From: Erysipelotrichaceae bacterium
GTDB taxonomy: Bacteria > Bacillota_I > Bacilli_A > Erysipelotrichales > Erysipelotrichaceae
Length of the DNA stretch: 64,000 nucleotides
Assembly: GCA_015058845.1 (NCBI GenBank)
Contig: SVBO01000005.1
Location: 1-64,000, forward strand
Reading direction: 5' to 3'
The notes beneath the pieces are model-generated. The model saw nothing but the letters and a program-made list of their open reading frames with translations, made no database searches and was not told the origin of the DNA. The translations under genes and the position numbers were made by a program. This document shows, piece after piece, positions 8,853 through 17,342 of this stretch; the stretch's first letter is position 1, and every line of letters starts with the position of its first letter.

Positions 8853-8933
8853 CGTATTCTCTATAATACCTTTATACCATTTCATTTGATACTCTACTAC
8901 TTGTTCCACTCTTATCTCTTCATCTATAAATGA

Positions 8934-9236
8934 TCATTGTAGAGGTGAGAAATTCTTTTCAATATTATACCCATCATCTTCCTTATAGGACATGCCAACA
9001 CTACCATATGGGAAATAGTGGATCGTATAATACACTCTATCATCTACATATCCATCTATATATACAAATAGTGGTAGTAAAGGAAGTCTATTAGAATACA
9101 CTCCCTCAGATTGACTCTCTATAGCTTCAATATACTCTTGTGGTATTTCTTCCTTATTAAGAATAACAGGATCATATTTAAATGCACCATACAATATGAT
9201 CAATGCTATTAGAAAACTTATAATAATATGCTTCAT
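8934..9236 (-). CDS. Small exported or membrane-anchored protein, unknown
   Basis: 100 residues with a hydrophobic N-terminal segment (about 3-20), either an uncleaved anchor or a signal peptide without a lipobox. The rest is soluble and rich in Tyr, Asp and Glu (for example YIDGYVDDRVYYTIHYFPYG). A strong AGGAGG lies 7-8 bases before the ATG, so I take it as real. It sits 15 bases downstream of the ChrA pair on the same strand and may be cotranscribed. I do not recognise the family. Confidence 0.65.
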   Translation of the reverse strand: MKHIIISFLIALIILYGAFKYDPVILNKEEIPQEYIEAIESQSEGVYSNRLPLLPLFVYIDGYVDDRVYYTIHYFPYGSVGMSYKEDDGYNIEKNFSPLQ

Positions 9237-9251
9237 ATCTCTACCTCCTTA

Positions 9252-9812
9252 CTATACACCATAGATAACTATTCCCATTATTGCTGAAATGACAATTAAC
9301 CCGATCGGGGATGACTTCTTCTTAAAGATATATTTATACACTACCATATAACATAATAGAATACTAGTAATCGTCATTGCCTTCAGATCCATTACTCTAT
9401 TACTAACATTCAAACAATTATTCACTACCATATATATTCCAGTAGCCAATACGATCCCCACCACACAAGGTTTCAAACCATGTAATATAGCTTGTATATA
9501 TCGATCTTTCAAAAGTGTTTTCAAAGATATAGTGATCAATAGAATGACTAGAAATGACGGAAGAACTACTGCTGAAGTAGCTATGATAGCACCCATTAGA
9601 CCAGCTTGATCACTACCAATATAAGTTGCTAAATTGACCATGATCGGACCTGGGGTACTTTCACTGACTGCGATCATATAAGATAACATCTCATCACTTA
9701 ACCAACCATAAGACAACACAACATCTCGGATCAATGGAATAGCACCATACGCACCCCCATATGCAAAGCATCCCACCTTTAAGAAACCTAAGAATAGATC
9801 AAGACAGATCAT
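9252..9812 (-). CDS. chrA: Chromate transporter (ChrA-type), second half of a split pair
   Basis: A single-domain CHR transporter of 186 residues. The family motif FLKVGCFAYGGAYGAIPLI opens the protein, and SESTPGPIMVNLATYIG is the conserved loop. About five or six membrane segments. ChrA proteins export chromate or related oxyanions, but the physiological substrate of short bacterial pairs is uncertain. Its ATG overlaps the stop of the preceding chrA-like gene (ATGA at 9812-9809), so the two are translationally coupled and presumably form a heterodimer with opposed topology. Confidence 0.88.
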   Translation of the reverse strand: MICLDLFLGFLKVGCFAYGGAYGAIPLIRDVVLSYGWLSDEMLSYMIAVSESTPGPIMVNLATYIGSDQAGLMGAIIATSAVVLPSFLVILLITISLKTLLKDRYIQAILHGLKPCVVGIVLATGIYMVVNNCLNVSNRVMDLKAMTITSILLCYMVVYKYIFKKKSSPIGLIVISAIMGIVIYGV

Positions 9813-10384
9813 TTCGTAACACCTACCTTCACCATTTCTATTTGTAATATATAGACAACTAAACTTATAACTCCTGCGATCAACATCAAACTAATAGACG
9901 AGAAATCTAAAGCTAAGATATTGATACATAACATACTAATACAAGAGCATATCATAATAACTCTAGACATTATTCCCTTCTTCATCTTTCGGATCATTGT
10001 AATAGAAGCAGATAAGATCAATATTCCGCCCCCTATCTTGATCCCTTTAAATGCATTCGATATGATCGTGAATTCTAAGAAATTATCTAAGAACATGGAT
10101 ATTAGATAGATAACAATAAAGGAAGGTAATACAATACCCAATGTTGAGGAAATAGAACCTATTAGACCTCCTACCTTATATCCCGTATATGTTGCGCAAT
10201 TAATCGCGATAGGTCCTGGGGTAGATTCAGCGATCACTGTGATATCCATCAATTCATCATGTGTGATCCATTTCTTCTTCTCTACACAATTATGTTCGAT
10301 CATTGCGATCATAGCATATCCACCACCGAATGTGAAAAGAGAGATCTTAGCAAATATCAGAAATAATTCTAGTAATATATTCAT
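9809..10384 (-). CDS. chrA: Chromate transporter (ChrA-type), first half of a split pair
   Basis: A 191-residue CHR-domain protein with FAKISLFTFGGGYAMIAMIEH at the start and AESTPGPIAINCATYTGYKVG as the conserved loop. It has the same fold as the downstream gene but a divergent sequence, as expected for a paired single-domain transporter in place of one long two-domain ChrA. It overlaps the next gene by four bases. Confidence 0.88.
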   Translation of the reverse strand: MNILLELFLIFAKISLFTFGGGYAMIAMIEHNCVEKKKWITHDELMDITVIAESTPGPIAINCATYTGYKVGGLIGSISSTLGIVLPSFIVIYLISMFLDNFLEFTIISNAFKGIKIGGGILILSASITMIRKMKKGIMSRVIMICSCISMLCINILALDFSSISLMLIAGVISLVVYILQIEMVKVGVTK

Positions 10385-10446
10385 TAAGTTAGCTCCCTTC
10401 TATCACCTTTACATGTATTATACAGTAACTCTTCTTATAAAACAAA

Positions 10447-10466
10447 CCCTATGGTATACCATAGGG
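10447..10466 (-). terminator. Palindromic terminator after gatD
   Basis: CCCTATGG and CCATAGGG flank a TATA loop (10447-10466). On the minus strand it is followed by TTTGTTTTATAAG, a fair T-rich tail. Confidence 0.75.
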
Positions 10467-10473
10467 CCTTATA

Positions 10474-11202
10474 CTATTTCTTAAGTAATCTTTGTAACAT
10501 ATATTCTCTAGCTTGATCAGATAAAGAATCATTTATCTCTTGTAACTCTTCCGTAATGCCCTGTCTAGCTAATGCCATCTTAATGAAATGATCTGCGATC
10601 TTGGGATTCTTAGGTAGCAATGGACCATGCATATAAGTTCCTAGAGTCTTTCCATCATAATACCCCTCATACCCATTCTTCTCATTTCCATGACCAAATA
10701 ACACCTTGCCCCATGGCTTACTTACCTCATAAGTCTGTCCACCATGATTCTCGAAACCAACTACTTGAATAGTCTCTCCATCACACTCACACTCCACTGC
10801 AATATTCCCAATAGAACGTGTTCTACCATCAGCCACAGTATAATACTCAAAGATCCCAAGACCCTCTAAACGCTTACCATCTGCGTCCTCATAGTACTTA
10901 CCAAACAACTGATATCCCCCACAGATCAATAAGCATACCATACCATCATCCATAGCCTTCTTTATATCCTCTTTACGAGAGATCAGATCCTGATACATAA
11001 CACCTTGCTCACGATCAGCTCCACCACCCATAAATAGAATATCGATAGTTGAGAAATCTACCACATCATTGATCGAACACTTAACTACCTCTAACGGGAT
11101 CCCACGCCACTCACAACGCTTCTCAAATACTTGGATATTTCCTCTATCTCCATATAGATCCATAATATCTGGATACATCCATCCTAGTCTAATAGGTCTC
11201 AT
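10474..11202 (-). CDS. gatD: Lipid II isoglutaminyl synthase, glutaminase subunit
   Basis: GatD is the class I glutamine amidotransferase partner of MurT; together they amidate the alpha-carboxyl of D-Glu in lipid II in the cytoplasm. The nucleophile elbow reads LLICGGYQLFG (the Cys is catalytic) and the distal His lies in GTYMHGPLLPKNP. 242 residues. The ATG at 11202 overlaps the murT stop (TGATG), so the two are translationally coupled. CobB/CobQ-type relatives are similar, but the MurT neighbour fixes the assignment. Confidence 0.93.
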   Translation of the reverse strand: MRPIRLGWMYPDIMDLYGDRGNIQVFEKRCEWRGIPLEVVKCSINDVVDFSTIDILFMGGGADREQGVMYQDLISRKEDIKKAMDDGMVCLLICGGYQLFGKYYEDADGKRLEGLGIFEYYTVADGRTRSIGNIAVECECDGETIQVVGFENHGGQTYEVSKPWGKVLFGHGNEKNGYEGYYDGKTLGTYMHGPLLPKNPKIADHFIKMALARQGITEELQEINDSLSDQAREYMLQRLLKK

Positions 11203-12521
11203 CACTTACTACCTCCCTTCAACACTCTTCTAGTAGGTTGTAGTGAAGTATAATTCGCTATTACGAAACACTCTACATCATCACTATTTAAACGTACCTG
11301 CAATTCCTCTAGATCCTTCAAAGGAATGATCTCTCCCTCATATCCAGCATATTGCATACGTAAGGCCATATCTAAATAACGAGTACCACAAGTATAGATC
11401 CTCTTCACATTCTCTTTACACAATAATTCCATACGAGCATCATAGATCCAAGACACATCATGTCCATCAGCATCTAGATCATTCAACACTAACCCTACTA
11501 CACAAGGATCACTATATCTAGCCACGATCTTCATACTCTCATTTTGACCAGTAGGATTCTTCGCTAAGTTCAAGGTACATGTATGACCATTCTTCAGTGT
11601 ATAGATCTCCATTCTACCATTATTCATGGCAAATGAAGATACACTCTCTTGAATAATAGAAGTTGATACTCCTAACTGTAATGCCATTGCAATAGCACCC
11701 AATTCATTATAGAACGCATATAAAGCACGATATGGAGAATGATAGGGAACTCCATTGACCTCATAGATTCCTTGATCTACATCTACTACAGTTCCTTTGT
11801 ATTCAATACTGTGCTTTCCAAAGTCATCCTTCTCACAATAGAATCTACCAATATGAGAATACTGATAATACACATACTTTAACTCACTAGCACAGATCGG
11901 ACAGAATCTTCCCTCACTCGCCTCTTTAGACTGTTCCACACTACCTTCATACGCATCAAAGCCAAAGTAATGTACATCTGCCTTATTAGCACTTAAAGAT
12001 AATCTTGCAACAGAGGGATCATCCCCATTCAGTAATAACTTACCTGTATAGTCCCTCACACAAAGTTCCATTCTACGAACGATATTCTCCATCTCTCCCG
12101 CACGATCTAATTGATCTCTGAAGAAATTATTGATCACGATACAAGTAGGGGTAACATCTTCCATCACGCGTAGTACACTTAATTCATCTACTTCTAGTAA
12201 TAGAACATCTCCACTTATTCTTCCCATAAAAGAAGAATGCTTCAGTAATAAAGAAGCAGCCCCTGTCTTAAGGTTATTCCCCTCTCTATTACAGATCACT
12301 GACTTACCAGACTTTTCTAATATTTCGCATAATAAATTCGTAACAGTACTCTTCCCATTCGTACCCGTTACGATAATGATCTCTTTAGGATATGTAAAGG
12401 CTCTTAACATCGTAGGAGCTATTTTCAGTGCAATTGTACCAGGTAGAGTACCTCCACCTCTCTTCATCATCCATAAGATCCTTTGGATGATCTTTCCTAT
12501 CATAATAGCGATTTTGCTCAT
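11202..12521 (-). CDS. murT: Lipid II isoglutaminyl synthase, MurT ligase subunit
   Basis: Mur-ligase-like subunit of about 439 residues. The P-loop is VTGTNGKSTVTNLL, and the C-terminal DUF1727 region includes the LNDLDADGHDVSWIYD segment. The family's zinc-ribbon insertion is present, but its ligands read CPIC...YCEKD: the fourth expected Cys is Asp. The start is the ATG at 12521 with GAGGTGG five bases upstream; a GTG three codons earlier lies inside that site. Operon with gatD. Confidence 0.93.
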   Translation of the reverse strand: MSKIAIMIGKIIQRILWMMKRGGGTLPGTIALKIAPTMLRAFTYPKEIIIVTGTNGKSTVTNLLCEILEKSGKSVICNREGNNLKTGAASLLLKHSSFMGRISGDVLLLEVDELSVLRVMEDVTPTCIVINNFFRDQLDRAGEMENIVRRMELCVRDYTGKLLLNGDDPSVARLSLSANKADVHYFGFDAYEGSVEQSKEASEGRFCPICASELKYVYYQYSHIGRFYCEKDDFGKHSIEYKGTVVDVDQGIYEVNGVPYHSPYRALYAFYNELGAIAMALQLGVSTSIIQESVSSFAMNNGRMEIYTLKNGHTCTLNLAKNPTGQNESMKIVARYSDPCVVGLVLNDLDADGHDVSWIYDARMELLCKENVKRIYTCGTRYLDMALRMQYAGYEGEIIPLKDLEELQVRLNSDDVECFVIANYTSLQPTRRVLKGGSK

Positions 12522-12581
12522 TGTATCCACCTCAGGTATTAGTATACCATAATTCTACTTTAAATGCCTAAGAGAGTACAA

Positions 12582-12610
12582 AAAAAGAGTAGTTAATCTC
12601 TACTCTTTTT
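12582..12610 (-). terminator. Terminator of the yceD-rpmF unit
   Basis: AAAAAGAGTAG (12582-12592) pairs perfectly with CTACTCTTTTT (12600-12610). It works in the minus direction after rpmF and is nearly symmetric. Confidence 0.85.
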
Positions 12611-12776
12611 ATGCAACTTTCTTACCGTTGTAATCTCCACAAGATGGGCAAGCGTGGTGTGGTTGCTTTAATTCACCACAAGCAGGACACTTAACCAAAG
12701 TTGGAGCTGTAAGCTTGAAATGAGTTCTTCTCTTTGCTTTTCTAGTCTTAGATCCTCTTCTTTGTTGAACAGCCAT
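12609..12776 (-). CDS. rpmF: 50S ribosomal protein L32 (bL32)
   Basis: A 55-residue basic protein read directly from the sequence. It begins [20 protein letters not shown], and a zinc-binding CPACG...CPSCGDYNG pair closes it; both are hallmarks of the four-Cys form of L32. The ATG at 12776-12774 has AGGAGGTGC nearby. It lies 14 bases after yceD, the conserved yceD-rpmF pair of Bacillota and other bacteria. The terminator overlaps the stop. Confidence 0.97.
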   Translation of the reverse strand: MAVQQRRGSKTRKAKRRTHFKLTAPTLVKCPACGELKQPHHACPSCGDYNGKKVA

Positions 12777-12790
12777 GATAGCACCTCCTA

Positions 12791-13306
12791 CTATTCTTCA
12801 TTTTTTAATAGCTCTCTGAGCTTTGCTAGACGTGGGTCGAATTCTTCTTGTTGGTTTTCAGCTTCTTCTTCACTAAGTAGTACCCAACCATTTCCTTGAC
12901 GTTTGATCTCAGCTTCTTTACTGACTACCTTCAATGGAACTTCACAAATGATAGTTTCAAAGATCACTGGCATTAAGTCTGCGATCCCTTTCTTAGCTTC
13001 TAAGATCTCACTATCACTGTCTTCAAGTTTCACGAAAGAAAATACAACGTCACGTTTCTCCGAGAACGGATACTCCACATCCACATTTGTTAACGCGCAT
13101 GGAACGATCATAGTGCCTTCAACAACGAAATTGACGCGTAATTGCTCTTCATTCGTATAATATTGGGCTTCGCCCCAAACACGCACATCTCTCAAACTTC
13201 GAAGACCGGAAACAGTAAAATACATATCTTTTGGAAACGTTACAGTTTCTTCGAAAGGAACAGGAGCCCCTCCATGTTTCTGCAATTCACTTTTCAGGAA
13301 TTTCAA
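12791..13306 (-). CDS. yceD: YceD/DUF177 family protein
   Basis: A 171-residue acidic protein of the YceD family (YlbN in Bacillus), linked in other bacteria to 23S rRNA accumulation and 50S assembly. The conserved core includes the segment from [12 protein letters not shown] to the C-terminal [12 protein letters not shown] place the start at a TTG (13306) because GAGGTG lies six bases upstream and the length then fits the family; the only ATG in frame is 19 codons further up, inside a hydrophobic stretch without a ribosome site. It is directly upstream of rpmF. Confidence 0.85.
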   Translation of the reverse strand: MKFLKSELQKHGGAPVPFEETVTFPKDMYFTVSGLRSLRDVRVWGEAQYYTNEEQLRVNFVVEGTMIVPCALTNVDVEYPFSEKRDVVFSFVKLEDSDSEILEAKKGIADLMPVIFETIICEVPLKVVSKEAEIKRQGNGWVLLSEEEAENQQEEFDPRLAKLRELLKNEE

Positions 13307-13381
13307 AGTTATCACCTCACAGGTTAACGTAATTATTATAAAGAATCCTATTTGTAAAGTCAATGATTAAACCAATTTTAT

Positions 13382-14326
13382 TTACTTTTTTGATACATTT
13401 CTCACTATAAAATCCTTGATTTCTTCGAAAATCAAGTCCTTTTCTACCTCTAATAAGATCTCATGACGAAGAGTTGGATATAACTGTACTGTAACATTCT
13501 CAAAGCCTTGGGTACGCATATGCTCACTTGCCTTAACAATTCCTTCTCCAAAGCCACCACATGGATCTTCTTTCCCACTAAAGAAAGCGATCGGTAATGT
13601 CTTGTTTATACAAGTCTTAGGATACTCAGTATATACCTCTACCATACCACTAAACAAGTCATGATAACTCTGTACACTGAATAAGAAACCACAAGCATCA
13701 TCTGCTACATACCTAGCCACATTCTCCTCATTCTTACTCAACCATTCAAAGCCATTTGACTTATCACCTTTCTTTACAAAAGAAGTGCTCATAGAACCAA
13801 AAGCTAGTGTATTGATCAAAGGACTACGATGTTTATTTCCCTTACATACTCCGATCATCTTAGCAAGCTTAGCTGCTATACCTGCTGCTGGATTGCTAGA
13901 AGGAGCTCCACTTAATACAAGCATATCAATATCATTTGCATACTGACTTCTTAAGTACATTCTCGCAATGATCGTACCCATACTATGTCCCATCAATACA
14001 TATGTATACCCAGGATATCTATCTCTCAAAATATGCATCAGATCATGCGCATCTTCCATAGCCATATGTAGACCATCACTACCCATATAGCCATAATCAG
14101 CCTTACAAGCAGCTCCCTTATGCCCCCTATGACTACTTACCGCCACACTGATCCCTTGCCTCATAAGATATCTAGCAAACTCTCTATATCTCCCCTTATG
14201 CTCAGCCATACCATGTAAGATCAATACCACTACCTTCTGAACATTCTTCTCTGCTTCATAGAGATCATAGTGGATCTTGACATTCTCGAATCGAGAATCA
14301 AACTGTAGATCTAACAATATGCTCAT
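13382..14326 (-). CDS. Alpha/beta hydrolase, monoacylglycerol-lipase-like
   Basis: A serine hydrolase of the S33/lysophospholipase type, 314 residues from the ATG at 14326 (AGAGGTGAG upstream). Landmarks: oxyanion region LILHGMAEHKGRY, nucleophile elbow MGHSMGTIIAR, acid in SGKEDPCGG, and the catalytic His in YPTLRHEILLE. No signal peptide. Probably hydrolyses monoacylglycerols or lysophospholipids, but the substrate cannot be read from sequence. Monocistronic by spacing. Confidence 0.85.
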   Translation of the reverse strand: MSILLDLQFDSRFENVKIHYDLYEAEKNVQKVVVLILHGMAEHKGRYREFARYLMRQGISVAVSSHRGHKGAACKADYGYMGSDGLHMAMEDAHDLMHILRDRYPGYTYVLMGHSMGTIIARMYLRSQYANDIDMLVLSGAPSSNPAAGIAAKLAKMIGVCKGNKHRSPLINTLAFGSMSTSFVKKGDKSNGFEWLSKNEENVARYVADDACGFLFSVQSYHDLFSGMVEVYTEYPKTCINKTLPIAFFSGKEDPCGGFGEGIVKASEHMRTQGFENVTVQLYPTLRHEILLEVEKDLIFEEIKDFIVRNVSKK

Positions 14327-14437
14327 ATATCTCACCTCTTATCTTCATTATACTCAATCCATGTACGATCCTCAAGGTTTTCTTCTGTTCAAGATTTCTA
14401 TTCTTTGGTATACTAATAGTAATTAAGGAGAATGGTT

Positions 14438-15517
14438 ATGAAGAGCTGTGGTATTGTTTGTGAGTATAATCCGTTTCATAGTGGGCATGCGTATCATTTA
14501 CAACAAGCTCGTTTGCTCAGTGGGGCTGATGTGATGATCGGTGTGATGTGTGATCATTTCGTGCAACGTGGGGAAGTACCTTGTGTGAGTGCTAAGGAGC
14601 GTAGTTTAGAGGCTCTTCGCCATGGGATGAACTTGGTAGTAGAATTACCGTATCCGTATTGTTTAGAGAGTGCTGATCATTATGCTCAAGGAGCTATACA
14701 GGTATTAGAGAGATTACAATGTGATATGGTATGTTTTGGAAGTGAGAGCAATTCTTTAGAGGTACTACAAGAACAAGTTGCTAAGCAAGAAGAGATCGAA
14801 TATGATCCTAGTCTTTCGTACTTACAACAAGGAAGTCTATCTACTAGTAACGATATCCTAGGAACTGCTTATCTTAAAGCGATCCGAAATACTACGATCA
14901 CACCTATTACCATTCAAAGAACGAACACTTATCAAAGTCATGCATTAAATAGCACACACGCCTCTGCCACAACACTCAGAGAGTCCAAAAGAGAAGGCAA
15001 AGATATCTCTCAGTATACTCATTTACAAGAATACATGGAATTCATAGACTTAGAAGCCTATTATCCCTATATTCAGTTATTACTATTTACACTTCCTCAA
15101 GAATATCTATCTAATATATTCCTAATGAATGAAGGTATTGAAAATCTATTGGCTAAGAATGCTAGAGAATATGCTACCTATACTGAATTCTTAGAACATA
15201 GCATCACTAAGAAATATACGAAAGCTAGGATCCAACGTACGCTGTGGCATCTATTACTACAAACAAGCCAAGAAGAAGCTGAAATGTTGAAGAAGTTATC
15301 CTTTGTAAGAGTATTAGCAGCCGATGAGAAGGGACTGGCTTATTTAAATAGTATCAAGAAGAGTGAGGGACTACAGTTAGTCTCTAAGTTCTCTGCCCTT
15401 CCAGAAGAGTATCAAAGATATATTCATAGAGTACATGGTCTACTACATACACATCAAAGTAAATGTTGGGAAGAAGAACTAGCATTTCCTTATATAATCA
15501 ATCATGGAGGTAATTAA
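14438..15517 (+). CDS. tmcAL: tRNA(Met) cytidine acetate ligase
   Basis: TmcAL (formerly YlbM) forms N4-acetylcytidine at the wobble base of elongator tRNA-Met from acetate and ATP. The nucleotidyltransferase signature IVCEYNPFHSGHAYHL opens the protein, followed by IGVMCDHFVQRGEVP and VVELPYPYCLESADHYAQGA. About 359 residues. The ATG at 14438 has AAGGAG seven bases upstream; the in-frame ATG at 14432 is too close. It lies next to yceD and rpmF (divergent), as in the Bacillus ylbM-ylbN-rpmF order. The last ~140 residues diverge more than the core. Confidence 0.92.
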   Translation: MKSCGIVCEYNPFHSGHAYHLQQARLLSGADVMIGVMCDHFVQRGEVPCVSAKERSLEALRHGMNLVVELPYPYCLESADHYAQGAIQVLERLQCDMVCFGSESNSLEVLQEQVAKQEEIEYDPSLSYLQQGSLSTSNDILGTAYLKAIRNTTITPITIQRTNTYQSHALNSTHASATTLRESKREGKDISQYTHLQEYMEFIDLEAYYPYIQLLLFTLPQEYLSNIFLMNEGIENLLAKNAREYATYTEFLEHSITKKYTKARIQRTLWHLLLQTSQEEAEMLKKLSFVRVLAADEKGLAYLNSIKKSEGLQLVSKFSALPEEYQRYIHRVHGLLHTHQSKCWEEELAFPYIINHGGN

Positions 15518-15519
15518 GT

Positions 15520-16686
15520 ATGAATGATTTTGTTTACAACAATCCTGTTAAGGTCTATTTCGGAAAAGACCAACTACAACACCTAGGAAGTGAAGTAAGT
15601 AAGTTTGGTAAGAGAGTACTTCTTACATATGGTGGTGGTTCGATCAAGAAGACTGGTCTATATGATCGTGTAATGGAAGTTTTAAAGGCTTCTGGTCTAG
15701 AAGTATTCGAGATGAGTGGGATCGAACCGAATCCACGTATCGAGACTGTTAGAAGAGGCGCTGGAATGTGCAAAGAACATGAGATCGATGTGATCTTAGC
15801 AGTAGGAGGAGGCTCTACGATCGATTGTTCTAAGTGGATCGCTGCAGGAGCTTGTGTAGACTTTGATCCATGGGATTTCTTTGGTAAGAATGTAGTCGTT
15901 GAGAAGGCTTTACCATTAGTAACCATTCTAACACTCGCTGCTACTGGTTCAGAAATGAATATGGGTGGTGTAATCAGTAATCTAGAAACTAAGCAAAAGA
16001 TGGGTAGAGCTTCTGTACATCTATTCCCTAAGGTATCTTTCTTAGATCCTACTCTTACATATACTGTAAATCAATATCAAACAGCTTGTGGTTCTGCTGA
16101 TATTATGTCTCATATTATGGAAACATACTTTAATCCGAATGAGAGTATGTATATGATCGATAGTTTCATGGAAGGCATGATGAGAACTGTGATCAAGTAT
16201 GCGCCTATTGCGTACAATGAGCCTGAGAATTATGAAGCTAGAGCGAATTTGATGTGGGCTGGTAGTTGGGGGATCTCTCCTCTTCCTAGAACGTTCCAGA
16301 AGCATGCCTGGAGCTGTCATCCGATGGAGCATGAGTTATCTGCTTTCTATGATATTACACATGGTCTAGGCTTAGCGATCATTACTCCTAAGTGGATGCG
16401 TTATTGTTTAAGTGAAGAGAATGTAGATCGTTATGTTCAATTTGGTGTGAATGTATTTGGGATCGATGCTACGTTAGAGCCAATGGAGATCGCATATACT
16501 GCTATTGAGATGTTAGAGGATTTCTTATATAATCAGTTACATTTAGCAGATACTTTCACGAAGATCGATATTGGTGATGAAGACTTTGAAGCTATGGCGT
16601 ATAAGGCTTGTGGTGGTAATAGTATCAAGGGATTTGTTGAGTTAGATAAGGAAGATATCGAGGCTATTTATAGAATGTGTTTATAA
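15520..16686 (+). CDS. Iron-containing alcohol dehydrogenase (BdhA/YqhD-like)
   Basis: A group III alcohol dehydrogenase of 388 residues, probably NAD(P)H-dependent, reducing aldehydes such as butanal during fermentation. The nucleotide site reads AVGGGSTIDCSKWIA and the metal ligands lie in SADIMSHIMETYF and WSCHPMEHELSAFYDITHGLG. The start lies three bases after the tmcAL stop, with GGAGG in the tmcAL end, so it is cotranscribed although functionally unrelated. Confidence 0.92.
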   Translation: MNDFVYNNPVKVYFGKDQLQHLGSEVSKFGKRVLLTYGGGSIKKTGLYDRVMEVLKASGLEVFEMSGIEPNPRIETVRRGAGMCKEHEIDVILAVGGGSTIDCSKWIAAGACVDFDPWDFFGKNVVVEKALPLVTILTLAATGSEMNMGGVISNLETKQKMGRASVHLFPKVSFLDPTLTYTVNQYQTACGSADIMSHIMETYFNPNESMYMIDSFMEGMMRTVIKYAPIAYNEPENYEARANLMWAGSWGISPLPRTFQKHAWSCHPMEHELSAFYDITHGLGLAIITPKWMRYCLSEENVDRYVQFGVNVFGIDATLEPMEIAYTAIEMLEDFLYNQLHLADTFTKIDIGDEDFEAMAYKACGGNSIKGFVELDKEDIEAIYRMCL

Positions 16687-16691
16687 GACTT

Positions 16692-16718
16692 AAGAGACAG
16701 GGAACTGTCTCTTTTCTT
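16692..16718 (+). terminator. Terminator after the alcohol dehydrogenase
   Basis: AAGAGACAG and CTGTCTCTT flank a GGAA loop (16692-16713), followed by TTTC. Confidence 0.9.
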
Positions 16719-16745
16719 GTGGTAGAGCTTTTGTTGTAGTATAAT
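16717..16745 (+). promoter_or_regulatory. Promoter of the acetyltransferase-kinase-Nudix operon
   Basis: TTGTGG (16717-16722) and a perfect TATAAT (16740-16745) are 17 bases apart. The promoter starts inside the tail of the preceding terminator. Confidence 0.75.
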
Positions 16746-16784
16746 GCTCGTAGAATAGTAGTAAAGATTACAAGGAGGTAGAAT

Positions 16785-17342
16785 ATGACGGAGAGAGAAA
16801 AGGCTTTAGCAGGGTTAGTATTTAAGCGTGGGGATGTGACGTTGAAGGCACAAAGAGATCGTGCTGAGTTATTATGTTTCGAATTAAATGCTACTTCTCC
16901 TAAGGAGAGTGCGAGAAGATGTGAGATCTTACGAGAGTTATTACCTTCTTACAAGGAAGATAGTTTCATTAAGCCTCCTTTTATTTGTGAGTATGGGGAT
17001 TATATCTCTTTTGGAAAGAGTTTCTTTGTGAATTATAATTGTAAGTTGATGGATGGGGGTAAGATCACTTTCGGAGATAATATATTGATTGGTCCAGATT
17101 GCACATTCGTAACAGCTACTCATCCTACTGATCCAGTAAAGCGTTTAGAGGGATATCAGCAATTCAAGAATATTACAGTGGGGAATAATGTTTGGTTTGG
17201 TGCTGGTGTTATAGTGTGTCCAGGGGTTACTATTGGTGATCATTGTGTCATTGGGGCTGGTAGTGTGGTAGTGAAGGATATTCCTGATCATAGTGTAGCG
17301 GTAGGGAATCCTTGTAGAGTGATCCGTAAGGTAAATGAGTAA
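16785..17342 (+). CDS. maa: Maltose/galactoside O-acetyltransferase
   Basis: A 185-residue hexapeptide-repeat acyltransferase of the Maa/LacA family. The N-terminal helical part is followed by left-handed beta-helix repeats (GKITFGDNILIGPDCTFV and GVTIGDHCVIGAGSVV). The catalytic His lies in TATHPTDP. AAGGAGG lies about 7 bases before the ATG. It uses acetyl-CoA to acetylate sugars, possibly as detoxification. Its end overlaps the next gene by eight bases. Confidence 0.93.
   Translation: MTEREKALAGLVFKRGDVTLKAQRDRAELLCFELNATSPKESARRCEILRELLPSYKEDSFIKPPFICEYGDYISFGKSFFVNYNCKLMDGGKITFGDNILIGPDCTFVTATHPTDPVKRLEGYQQFKNITVGNNVWFGAGVIVCPGVTIGDHCVIGAGSVVVKDIPDHSVAVGNPCRVIRKVNE

Noticed and set aside
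12130-12552. A 140-codon plus-strand frame opposite murT
   Set aside because: Antisense to intact MurT motifs; composition is a complement artefact with no ribosome site.
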